From: CAYJIL01 sp964370235
GTDB taxonomy: Bacteria > Bacteroidota > Bacteroidia > Bacteroidales > Rikenellaceae
Length of the DNA: 17,324 nucleotides
Reading direction: 5' to 3'
NCBI GenBank assembly: GCA_964370235.1
Contig: CAYJIL010000048.1
Coordinates: 1 to 17,324, forward strand
Below, in pieces: positions 8,201 through 14,541 of this stretch (positions are counted from its first letter, which is position 1; the number at the start of each line of letters is the position of its first letter). The position numbers and the translations under genes are program-made. The notes beneath the pieces are model-generated. The model searched no databases. It was given only the letters and a program-made list of their open reading frames with translations, and was not told the origin of the DNA.

Positions 8201-9801
8201 GAAATGCTATCTCGTTTATTAAAATTGAGCTTGGCAAGATTGGCATTTTTTACGTTAAGCAAAAAGTCATATGATGGAACACTTTGGCTAAGGTCTATCA
8301 AACCATTAAATGCAAAGTCGAGATTCTGGTCGCTTGAGCCCAAGAATCCTTTGAATGTTTTGTCTACAAGGTCGCCCTTTGCCTCTATATTACCATAGCC
8401 ATAACCGTTATACTCGAGCAAGTCGACTGTTGCCCAAGTGGCAATGTTTACACTGTCAGAGCTAATATGGCCATCGATCTGTGCCTCGAAAATCGAATTT
8501 CCGACATTCTTTAGCGACAAAGTGCGCCCAACATTAATACCACTACTACTAACCGCACCTTTGATTTTGTAACCAAGTGCAACGGGGCTAAGGTCTACGT
8601 TTAATTCTAGCTGCCCGTTAGGGGACGATATTTTGCCACTTGATGTAAAGTTTGAAAATAGACCATTAAAACCACCCTCAAACTCTAGTGGGCTACTTGC
8701 TCCTAGTACCTCTTGAATGGCATTTATGTTCTTGCCTGTGAACCCATTATATATGCGGTTCATTTGTGCTGGGCTTGTTGTTATATTTTCTGCTGCTATC
8801 CCAAAATTGGTGCTCTCGATAATAGGTAGCCCTTTTAACTTGGCTGTGGTATTTGTGATTGTAGTACCCTCGATATTTGCCATCTCGATTTTGGTTTCAA
8901 GATCGCTCACATATCCGCTAAACTCGCCTTTCATTGTCATTAAAACATCCCAATCTCGCTTTTTCTTTGACAGCATCTCTATGGTAGCAAAATCTACGCT
9001 CGAGCTATCTATCTTGCCCTTTAGCGATACATTGTTGGCAAAATTGCTCATGTTCCACTCGTTGTAACCTAGCACAAGATTCTCTATATCGAGGTTGGTT
9101 TTGCCCGACTCTATTACACCATCATATACCGATATGGCTTGTGGTGTGAGCGTTACAAGTTTTGAAGATATGTTGTCGATAACAAGTTTCGATTTTTCGA
9201 CAAACGAACCCTTGTCAATTGTAAAGGCTATGCTGTCTCTAATCATATGAAAATCGCTAGCCCTAACCGATAGATTATTAAACCTTAAATCCTCTATGTT
9301 GACGCCATAATCGACCTCTCTCATAAAATATTGCCTAAACTCAAAGTCTACACTATCAAGCTCAATATCGTTTATGTTGACTAGGAATGGTTTTTTCTCC
9401 TTTGACTTTAGCTTGTTAAAGATGTGTTTAAGGTTAAGGGTGCGTGTTGAGTCTGTGTTAAGGTAAACTTTTCCTTTGTTAACCTTGACCGATGCTATCT
9501 CTATTGGGTTAAATAGCGATGGCCTAGCATACACCTCGCTAGCATATAGTAGAGTATCTTTTTCGATGGGGTCTTCTACATATAGGCCTTGTATTTGTAG
9601 GTTGTATATTGACTTAATGTACACACGATCAATCTCGATGCGAGTATCTACCTTTTGGCTAGCTGCTTGTGCAAGGTAGTCGACAATGTAGTTTTGAACG
9701 AAATTATTTTGCAGCAAAAGCGATATCGTTAGCGGCACTACTATTAAGCTTAGTATTACTGCAGCGATAAAGTTTATGGTAATTTTAAAAAATAATTTCA
9801 T
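5290..9801 (-). CDS. tamB: TamB-family translocation/assembly module protein (DUF490)
   Basis: A 1503-residue envelope protein of the TamB/AsmA-like family, whose members span the periplasm from an inner-membrane anchor and are linked to outer-membrane protein assembly and lipid transport. The N-terminus has one hydrophobic anchor at about residues 8-30 with no clear cleavage site. The long middle part is repetitive beta-strand sequence with frequent Asp-Ser/Asn-Ile patterns, expected for a beta-taco groove. The last 400 or so residues carry TamB C-terminal domain features: a SWSGDPLEANLGIMATYRV-type strand pair, the DCNLSLGGQLLKPDINLGI segment, and the VPNSDPETQSLISSALNTEE helix. The end is lysine- and arginine-rich. 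Length suits Bacteroidota TamB proteins. It is divergent from tsaD, a pairing I recall from other Bacteroidales. No BamA/TamA-like partner gene lies in the window. Confidence 0.88.
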   Translation of the reverse strand: MKLFFKITINFIAAVILSLIVVPLTISLLLQNNFVQNYIVDYLAQAASQKVDTRIEIDRVYIKSIYNLQIQGLYVEDPIEKDTLLYASEVYARPSLFNPIEIASVKVNKGKVYLNTDSTRTLNLKHIFNKLKSKEKKPFLVNINDIELDSVDFEFRQYFMREVDYGVNIEDLRFNNLSVRASDFHMIRDSIAFTIDKGSFVEKSKLVIDNISSKLVTLTPQAISVYDGVIESGKTNLDIENLVLGYNEWNMSNFANNVSLKGKIDSSSVDFATIEMLSKKKRDWDVLMTMKGEFSGYVSDLETKIEMANIEGTTITNTTAKLKGLPIIESTNFGIAAENITTSPAQMNRIYNGFTGKNINAIQEVLGASSPLEFEGGFNGLFSNFTSSGKISSPNGQLELNVDLSPVALGYKIKGAVSSSGINVGRTLSLKNVGNSIFEAQIDGHISSDSVNIATWATVDLLEYNGYGYGNIEAKGDLVDKTFKGFLGSSDQNLDFAFNGLIDLSQSVPSYDFLLNVKNANLAKLNFNKRDSISQLSGDFKAYGQGSELDNLNADIDITKLEYINHLDTVKTGNITIKTRNNELSKSITLNSNFADLEIKAKDSFRHMLSYFTSTVRNYLPSLQESDLRTIVQGESTSSATRAQELEKDNNHFGLENYYVAKLNVKEANNVASIFKPGLEVAQGTTLSFLFNPRADVFSLSLTSKEIATESTTFADVNIDSRNHTDSISIFARIGEVFIGDYYVPNLSTIASVKNNNIELAARFRNSNDGSAGYIKSLSSISRDSLHQPVVGINIGESYFTLGKKMWRTNNSNVKLSSSVIAIDSLLIYSDTLQESLFIDGALSAVLSDSMHIKLKDVDLGAVNGLLGTLGYTVQGKLNGDAKIVKADRTVHSDIELLDLKVNEFDLGKTQIYSHGSAGVINFGLTNRDRTLISGRYYNDVGRFFSTAKIPNLELGILAPLMGTIADRVTGKGDIDVTIDNNNPLKRVSINGGVEVSDFTARLLFTNVTYRASGHIDVVDNQLSMTSGTIWDEVGGSSPISASLKTTYFKRAQYNISSNMTNMLCLNTTQTDNDLFYGRIFASGIVDIIGNGTQVTMNASARSANNSTFIMPLSDKIAFSSADFITYVSDKDIQTEKPLNFINRDKRKVTSKGSFGMNLSLDVRENTEIDIIVDPIAGDVVKGRGNGLLSIQAIPSENIFQINGSYEISNGSYLFTLQDIINKNFTIEPGSTISWSGDPLEANLGIMATYRVKASLAPLLGNSSSYAGRVPVDCNLSLGGQLLKPDINLGITVPNSDPETQSLISSALNTEEAVSMQLFWLLFGSTFYADGTTSTSNVNVGLMSSAVTGIDFLSSRISNWISSDKFDFGINYRPKTDMTSDEVELSLSTPILGNKLYLDIEGNYNAKNNTATAAMKTVSGDFYLTWVLDQSAKMKAKAFSRTITTFDENQGLQENGIGLYYKDSFDKFSELIARYRKAIIDMRNRRKSKKEFKKSKEQTASDN

Positions 9802-9856
9802 TATCTTTGGACTTTATTAGTAGGCTTAGATCGTATGGTACATAGCCTATGAAAGA

Positions 9857-9864
9857 CAAAAATA
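9857..9864 (-). promoter_or_regulatory. Candidate -7 box (TATTTTTG) for the tamB-like gene
   Basis: On the minus strand 9857-9864 reads TATTTTTG, a match to TAnnTTTG about 56 bases before the start codon, with a predicted leader of about 50 bases. No TTTG box is visible at the normal spacing, so support rests on one half of the promoter only. Confidence 0.35.
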
Positions 9865-9894
9865 ATACAATTTTTTAAGATTTACATTTATAAC

Positions 9895-9907
9895 ACCTAT
9901 AATAGGT
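9895..9907. repeat. Short perfect palindrome upstream of tsaD
   Basis: ACCTAT-A-ATAGGT forms a perfect 13-base palindrome ending 19 bases before the tsaD start codon. It contains TATAAT (9898-9903). A second short palindrome, CATAG-C-CTATG, lies at 9841-9851 in the same 125-base divergent spacer. They share the CCTAT core. They may be operator sites or part of the tsaD promoter, for which no TAnnTTTG box was found nearby. Short AT-rich palindromes also arise by chance. Confidence 0.35.
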
Positions 9908-9926
9908 AGGAAATTCTATATAAATT

Positions 9927-10952
9927 ATGGATATAACGATTTTGGGGATTGAGTCTTCGTGTGATGATACTTCGGCTGCCGTCATACGTTCGGGAGTTTT
10001 GTTGTCTAACGTAATTGCTGGTCAGAGTGTGCATGAGCGTTGGGGTGGAGTAGTTCCAGAGCTAGCCTCAAGGGCTCACCAACAAAATATTGTGCCAGTA
10101 GTTGACCAAGCACTATCGGATGCTGGTATAAGTATTTCGGACGTTGATGCAATTGCTTTTACTCGTGGCCCGGGGCTTTTGGGTTCGCTGCTTGTGGGTA
10201 TCTCTTTTGCTAAGGGCTTATCTTTGAGCCAAAACATACCTATGATCGATGTTAACCACCTTTTGGGGCATATTTTGGTTCACTTTATAGACCAGCCGGG
10301 CAAAGAGACTTCGCACCCTAGCTTCCCATTCTTGTGTCTATTGGTGTCGGGTGGTCACACCCAAATTGTTTTGATGAAAAGCCACCTCGAAATAGAAATT
10401 ATTGGCTCGACCATAGACGATGCTGCAGGCGAGGCATTTGATAAGTGTGCAAAGGTAATGGGCTTGCCATACCCCGGAGGGCCTGTAATTGACAAGCTAG
10501 CCAAGGAGGGCGACCCCAAAGCATTCAAGTTTGCCAAGCCATCTATCAAAGAGCTAGATTATAGCTTTAGTGGTTTAAAGACATCGTTCCTATATACACT
10601 TCGTGATAAACTGGTAGATAATCCTACTTTTATCGAAGATAATAAAGCCGATTTGTGTGCATCGCTACAACACACAATTGTCGAAATACTAATGAATAAA
10701 CTAGTAAAAGCGGCAAAGAGCTATGGTATTCGAGATATTGCAATTGCAGGTGGTGTGTCGGCAAATAGTGGGCTTAGAGATGCAGTTGCTCGTGAGGGGC
10801 AAAAGCGAGGTTGGAATGTGTTTATCCCCGAGTTTAAGTTTACTACCGACAATGCAGCCATGATTGCAATGACTGGCTACTATAAATACAAGAAAGAGGA
10901 GTTTGTGGGCTTTGATACTACTCCTGTGGCACGATTATCGCAAATGGACTAG
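9927..10952 (+). CDS. tsaD: tRNA N6-adenosine threonylcarbamoyltransferase TsaD
   Basis: TsaD (YgjD/Kae1 family) transfers the threonylcarbamoyl group from threonylcarbamoyl-AMP to A37 of ANN-decoding tRNAs, working in the cytoplasm with TsaB and TsaE. The 341-residue length is typical. The N-terminal motif GIESSCDDTSAAV is at residues 8-20. The metal-binding HLLGH is at 111-115, the nucleotide-binding SGGHT at 141-145, and IAGGVSANSGLR at 273-284. The late metal ligand D308 is in TDNAAMIA. All expected catalytic residues are present. It is divergent from the tamB-like gene, and its stop is two bases before bioD, so the two are almost certainly co-transcribed. There is no Shine-Dalgarno sequence; the leader is AT-rich. 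Confidence 0.98.
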   Translation: MDITILGIESSCDDTSAAVIRSGVLLSNVIAGQSVHERWGGVVPELASRAHQQNIVPVVDQALSDAGISISDVDAIAFTRGPGLLGSLLVGISFAKGLSLSQNIPMIDVNHLLGHILVHFIDQPGKETSHPSFPFLCLLVSGGHTQIVLMKSHLEIEIIGSTIDDAAGEAFDKCAKVMGLPYPGGPVIDKLAKEGDPKAFKFAKPSIKELDYSFSGLKTSFLYTLRDKLVDNPTFIEDNKADLCASLQHTIVEILMNKLVKAAKSYGIRDIAIAGGVSANSGLRDAVAREGQKRGWNVFIPEFKFTTDNAAMIAMTGYYKYKKEEFVGFDTTPVARLSQMD

Positions 10953-10954
10953 TT

Positions 10955-11614
10955 ATGCTAAATAAAGGAGTATATTTTATATCGGGCATCGATACCGATG
11001 CAGGCAAAAGCTATGCAACAGGTTTGCTAGCCAAAGCACTAGCCGAGCAAGGCAATAGTGTAATGACCCAAAAGTTTATACAAACTGGCGGCGTTGGCAG
11101 CCAAGGTGTATCTATTGATATTGAGCTTCATCGCAAGATTATGGGCATCGATATTCTCGATATTGACCACAGTGGGCTAACTGCTCCCGTTATATTTTCT
11201 TACCCAGCATCTCCGCACTTAGCTAGCCAGATAGATGGGCAAGAGATAGACTTTGGGGCAATCAAAAATTCTATTGATACACTCTCTAGCCAATATGATA
11301 TTCTGCTAGTAGAGGGTGCTGGTGGGCTACATGTTCCGCTCAAAGATTTTTATACAACCCTAGACTACATACAAGAAAACAAGCTGCCATTGGTGTTTGT
11401 AACAAGTGGTAAGCTAGGTAGTATTAACCACACGCTGCTCTCTTTTGAGGTGTGCCGTCAGCGAGGTATCGATATTGCTTTAGTTATATATAACCACCAT
11501 TTTAGTAGTGCCGATTTAGTGATAAGTAATGATACACTATCTTATTTTAAAAGATATGTAGATATATACCTTCCAGAAACTAAGTTTTTAGAGATTTATG
11601 ATTGTGATTTGTAA
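10955..11614 (+). CDS. bioD: ATP-dependent dethiobiotin synthetase BioD
   Basis: BioD closes the ureido ring of biotin: 7,8-diaminopelargonate + CO2 + ATP gives dethiobiotin, in the cytoplasm. The 219 residues carry the family P-loop GIDTDAGKS at 11-19, in place of the common GTDTxxGKT. The substrate-binding lysine lies in KFIQTG (K40), and the EGAGGLHVPL motif starts at E120. Length fits the family. The start two bases after the tsaD stop indicates translational coupling or a shared transcript. No other biotin gene is in the window, so it is separated from bioA, bioB and bioF here. Other P-loop amidoligases are possible, but the combined motifs favour BioD. Confidence 0.93.
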   Translation: MLNKGVYFISGIDTDAGKSYATGLLAKALAEQGNSVMTQKFIQTGGVGSQGVSIDIELHRKIMGIDILDIDHSGLTAPVIFSYPASPHLASQIDGQEIDFGAIKNSIDTLSSQYDILLVEGAGGLHVPLKDFYTTLDYIQENKLPLVFVTSGKLGSINHTLLSFEVCRQRGIDIALVIYNHHFSSADLVISNDTLSYFKRYVDIYLPETKFLEIYDCDL

Positions 11615-11638
11615 ATCAGATTATTTTTGTTATCTTTG
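11608..11638 (+). promoter_or_regulatory. Promoter of the lpxK-punA unit
   Basis: TTTG at 11608-11611, a 19-base spacer and TATCTTTG at 11631-11638 form the best match to the Bacteroidota promoter consensus in this window. The TTTG box overlaps the bioD stop codon. Predicted transcription start is near 11644, with a leader of about 25 bases before lpxK. It separates lpxK-punA from tsaD-bioD, although read-through is possible because no terminator lies between. Confidence 0.75.
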
Positions 11639-11668
11639 ACCGATTTGTTAATTTACTGTAACTACTAG

Positions 11669-12760
11669 ATGTCTTTTCTAACCAATATATTTACGGTTCC
11701 GCTTTCGTGGCTCTATGGGCTCGGGGTCTATATTAGGCACCAGCTGTTCAACCATGGAATACTCAAGAGCGAGGAGTTTGATATACCAATTATCTCGATT
11801 GGTAACATCACCGTAGGAGGAACTGGAAAGACACCACATGCCGAGTTTTTTGTAGAGATGTTATCGCCACACTATAATGTGGCTGTTCTCTCGCGAGGCT
11901 ATAAGCGTCGTACAAAGGGCTTTGTATTGGCCCAAGTAGATATGCCATCACGCATAATTGGTGATGAGCCCAAGCAAATTAAACACAAATATCCAGATAT
12001 TCCAGTTGCTGTTTGTGAGAAAAGATCAGACGGTATAAAAGCACTAAGGCAGGCACATCCCGAAGTAGACCTAATTATTTTGGATGATGCCTTTCAGCAC
12101 AGATATGTAGAGCCTTGGCTATCGGTTTTGTTAATCGACTACCAAAGGCCAATATTCGATGATTATCTTTTGCCTCACGGTAGGCTAAGAGACCTTAAGT
12201 CACAACTATCGAGAGCAAATTTCATTTTTGTGACCAAATGCCCAAAAGACGTTAAGCCAATCGATTTGCGTGTGATGATGAGAAAGTTAAATCTTTTCCC
12301 ATATCAGTCACTCTTCTTTACTCGAATGAAATCGCAAGAGCCACTTCCAATATTTGGTGAATTTAACCAAGAACCATTGGTCTCTAGCCAAAAGGCAATT
12401 GCTATGTCGGGGCTTGCATCGTCAAAAGGCTTTGTCGAGAGTGTCGAGAGCAGTTTCGATGTTGTTAAAGTGATAAACTTTGACGACCACCATGTCTATA
12501 AACGCAAAGATATAAAGCAGCTAGAGAAACTATTGGCAGAATTAGACCCAAGTACGGTAATCATAACAACCGAAAAAGACGCCGTTAAGCTAGCTGGTGG
12601 CCACTCAATGCCCGACGATATTAAGCGCAGGCTATTCTATATCCCAATTACGGTTGAGGTAGTAAGTATGGGCGAAGATGGCGGCGAGGACGAGATACTT
12701 CGTAAAACCATACCATATGTTAGCGAAAATCAAAAATATTCAATGTTACATCCGCAGTAA
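11669..12760 (+). CDS. lpxK: Tetraacyldisaccharide 4'-kinase LpxK
   Basis: LpxK phosphorylates the 4' position of the tetraacyl disaccharide to make lipid IVA, a late step of lipid A synthesis at the inner membrane's cytoplasmic face. The 363 residues include an N-terminal amphipathic or hydrophobic helix (about 5-22) for membrane association and a Walker A region, GNITVGGTGKTP, at 45-56. SRGYKRR is at 75-81 and LDDAFQHR, with the family aspartates D139/D140, at 138-145. LLPHGRLRD is at 167-175 and FDDHHVY at 271-277, then the TTEKDAVKL block. Length is in the family range, at the longer end. Its last 44 bases overlap the start of punA in another frame, suggesting translational coupling. The organism therefore makes lipid A. 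Confidence 0.97.
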   Translation: MSFLTNIFTVPLSWLYGLGVYIRHQLFNHGILKSEEFDIPIISIGNITVGGTGKTPHAEFFVEMLSPHYNVAVLSRGYKRRTKGFVLAQVDMPSRIIGDEPKQIKHKYPDIPVAVCEKRSDGIKALRQAHPEVDLIILDDAFQHRYVEPWLSVLLIDYQRPIFDDYLLPHGRLRDLKSQLSRANFIFVTKCPKDVKPIDLRVMMRKLNLFPYQSLFFTRMKSQEPLPIFGEFNQEPLVSSQKAIAMSGLASSKGFVESVESSFDVVKVINFDDHHVYKRKDIKQLEKLLAELDPSTVIITTEKDAVKLAGGHSMPDDIKRRLFYIPITVEVVSMGEDGGEDEILRKTIPYVSENQKYSMLHPQ

Positions 12761-13538
12761 AATTGGTGATTTTAGTGCCGATGTGGCAGTAGTACTAGGC
12801 TCGGGGCTATCTTCGCTAGTAGACAACTGCCAAATAGAGTACTCTATTGAGTATAGCGAACTTGAACCTTTGGGTTTTCCTTGCTCTACGGTTGAAGGGC
12901 ACGAGGGGCGTTTGATTTTTGGGGTGATGGGCACTCGCAAAGTCATTCTCATGCAAGGGCGTGTGCACTATTACGAAGGGTATAGCCCTCAGCAGGTAGT
13001 CTTGCCAATTAGAGTATTAGCACAGTTGGGTGTTAAATCAATTATTATGTCAAATAGTGCAGGTGCACTAAATACCACCTATAAAGTGGGTGATATGGTT
13101 GCAATAAACGACCATATATCTTTTATTCCCGACCCACTCATTGGCGCAAATATTAGCGAACTGGGTGTTCGATTTCCATCGATGATGGAGCCCTATGATA
13201 TGGGCTATATCTCGCTTGCCCACCAAATAGCAAACGATATGGGGGTTGTGTTGCACGATGGTGTATATATTGCAGCTACTGGGCCATCCTACGAAACTCG
13301 TGCACAGGTGCGCTTTTATCGCTCGATAGGTGGCGATGTGGTTGGAATGTCGACTGTGCCCGAAGTAGTTGCGGCAGTTCATGCAGGGCTAAAGGTGTTT
13401 GCGCTATCGGTAGTGACAAATGTTGCCAATTGTGGAATTTCTGCCACTCCTCCCACACACGACGAGGTTATAGAGGCAGGGGCACGTGCCGCTAAATCGC
13501 TATCGCAGCTAGTAGGCGAGATGCTTAATAAAATATAA
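12717..13538 (+). CDS. punA: Purine nucleoside phosphorylase (family 2)
   Basis: Cytoplasmic enzyme splitting purine nucleosides with phosphate to free base and ribose-1-phosphate, for purine salvage. An ATG at 12678 would add 13 residues; I chose 12717 because MLAKIKNIQ then resembles the usual M-(L/Y)-x-K-I start of Bacteroidota homologues, giving 273 residues. Visible motifs are the phosphate loop GSG at 28-30, GRVHYYEGY at 81-89, and NSAGALN at 113-119, where NAAGGLN is more common. GPSYETRAQ is at 189-197 with the purine-binding E193, and M211-S212 and TN at 234-235 follow. Asn235 marks the trimeric 6-oxopurine-specific class. It overlaps lpxK by 44 bases, so it shares its transcript. 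The lpxK-punA order is familiar from Bacteroidales. A terminator follows. Confidence 0.94.
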   Translation: MLAKIKNIQCYIRSKIGDFSADVAVVLGSGLSSLVDNCQIEYSIEYSELEPLGFPCSTVEGHEGRLIFGVMGTRKVILMQGRVHYYEGYSPQQVVLPIRVLAQLGVKSIIMSNSAGALNTTYKVGDMVAINDHISFIPDPLIGANISELGVRFPSMMEPYDMGYISLAHQIANDMGVVLHDGVYIAATGPSYETRAQVRFYRSIGGDVVGMSTVPEVVAAVHAGLKVFALSVVTNVANCGISATPPTHDEVIEAGARAAKSLSQLVGEMLNKI

Positions 13539-13618
13539 ATTTTTGATAGCGATACACATAAAATATCGAAATCACACAAGATTTTGGTTTCTTTATTAGG
13601 TCGTAATAATAAATTATA

Positions 13619-13656
13619 GGGAATTTTTGTCTAAATTGACGATGATTCCCTTTTTT
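13619..13656 (+). terminator. Probable intrinsic terminator of punA, overlapping the cysQ promoter
   Basis: GGGAAT (13619-13624) pairs with ATTCCC (13645-13650). Inside, GTC (13629-13631) pairs with GAC (13638-13640) across an internal loop. A run of six T follows at 13651-13656. The stem is moderate, so termination may be partial. The TTG of the cysQ promoter (13636-13638) lies inside the hairpin. Confidence 0.5.
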
Positions 13657-13668
13657 GCGTTATATTTG
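13636..13668 (+). promoter_or_regulatory. Promoter of cysQ
   Basis: TTG at 13636-13638, a 22-base spacer and TATATTTG at 13661-13668 fit the Bacteroidota promoter pattern, though the spacer is at its long end. The predicted start near 13674 leaves a leader of about 15 bases before the cysQ ATG. The remainder of the 150-base spacer upstream shows no gene. Confidence 0.55.
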
Positions 13669-13688
13669 CTTGATAATTATAGGTTAAA

Positions 13689-14492
13689 ATGGATAATCAA
13701 CTACTATATAGCTCTATTTCAGCGGCCTTTGATGCAGGGGCAAGAATAATGGAAATTTATAATGACATAAATTCCGACTTTGAAGTTGAGTTAAAGAGTG
13801 ATAACTCTCCGCTAACAATAGCAGACCGAGAGTCCCATGCGATTATATCAAAACACCTAGAGCCACTAGGTATTCCTATTCTTAGCGAGGAGGGGGCACA
13901 CCAGCCTTATGCCGAGCGAAGTGGTTTTGATATGATGTGGTTGGTCGATCCAATAGATGGAACAAAGGAGTTTATAAATCGTAATGGCGAATTTACAGTA
14001 AACATAGCCCTCATTAAAGCAGGCATACCTGTTTTGGGTGTTATATATCTTCCTGCCAAGGGTGTGCTATATTATGCAACTGCCCAGCTAGGAGGTTTTG
14101 TAATGGCAGATGTATATAGTTTAGCTCAGTTTACTCAGTCGCAAGAGAGGCTACGATTGCTCGATTACCAAAAAAACCGAAGTGGGCATCTTTGTCGTGT
14201 GCTTGCCTCACGTTCGCACATGAGCGATGAGACCCTAGCCTACATCGAGAAGCTACGCACACAATACAAAGAAGTTGTATCTTTGTCAAAAGGAAGTTCT
14301 ATTAAAATGTGTCTCATCGCAGATGGTAAGGCAGATATTTATCCTAGATTTTCCCCTACAATGGAGTGGGATACAGCCGCAGGTGATGCGATATTGCGTT
14401 CGGTTGGTGGGGTAATGGTGTCGGCAGTAACCGGCAAACCATTACAATATAACAAAGAGAATTTAACCAATCCACACTTTATAGCAAAGTAA
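13689..14492 (+). CDS. cysQ: 3'(2'),5'-bisphosphate nucleotidase CysQ
   Basis: A member of the inositol monophosphatase superfamily that removes the 3'-phosphate of PAP or PAPS, by-products of sulfate assimilation and sulfotransfer, and so prevents PAP build-up. The 267-residue length is typical for CysQ. Metal-site motifs are seen in order: LSEEGA at 65-70, the signature WLVDPIDGTKEF at 84-95 (D87, D90, T92), and EWDTAAGDAIL at 226-236 (D228). The GTKEF form of the signature points to CysQ rather than to inositol monophosphatase, which usually has GTxNF. It has its own promoter. The next gene starts 49 bases downstream on the same strand with no terminator between, so read-through is likely. 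Confidence 0.94.
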   Translation: MDNQLLYSSISAAFDAGARIMEIYNDINSDFEVELKSDNSPLTIADRESHAIISKHLEPLGIPILSEEGAHQPYAERSGFDMMWLVDPIDGTKEFINRNGEFTVNIALIKAGIPVLGVIYLPAKGVLYYATAQLGGFVMADVYSLAQFTQSQERLRLLDYQKNRSGHLCRVLASRSHMSDETLAYIEKLRTQYKEVVSLSKGSSIKMCLIADGKADIYPRFSPTMEWDTAAGDAILRSVGGVMVSAVTGKPLQYNKENLTNPHFIAK

Positions 14493-14541
14493 ATCGTTAA
14501 ACAAACAATAACACACTAAATAAAAAATTAAACAAAAAAAG

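Noticed and set aside
5825..9679. Many plus-strand open frames of 60-116 codons opposite the tamB-like gene
   Set aside because: They are Ser/Leu-rich translations of the opposite strand of a long coding region, with no start context or recognisable motifs.
9802..9809. TATCTTTG on the plus strand as the tsaD promoter
   Set aside because: It lies directly beside the tamB-like start codon, has no TTTG box 17-23 bases upstream and would give a 110-base leader. A chance match is as likely.
12678..12716. Thirteen-residue N-terminal extension of punA
   Set aside because: It extends the overlap with lpxK to 83 bases, and the extra residues do not resemble PunA N-termini.
13068..13579. Minus-strand open frames opposite punA
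   Set aside because: Their sequences are Cys/His/Pro-rich without domain features and follow the punA codon pattern on the other strand. They are shadows of the real gene.
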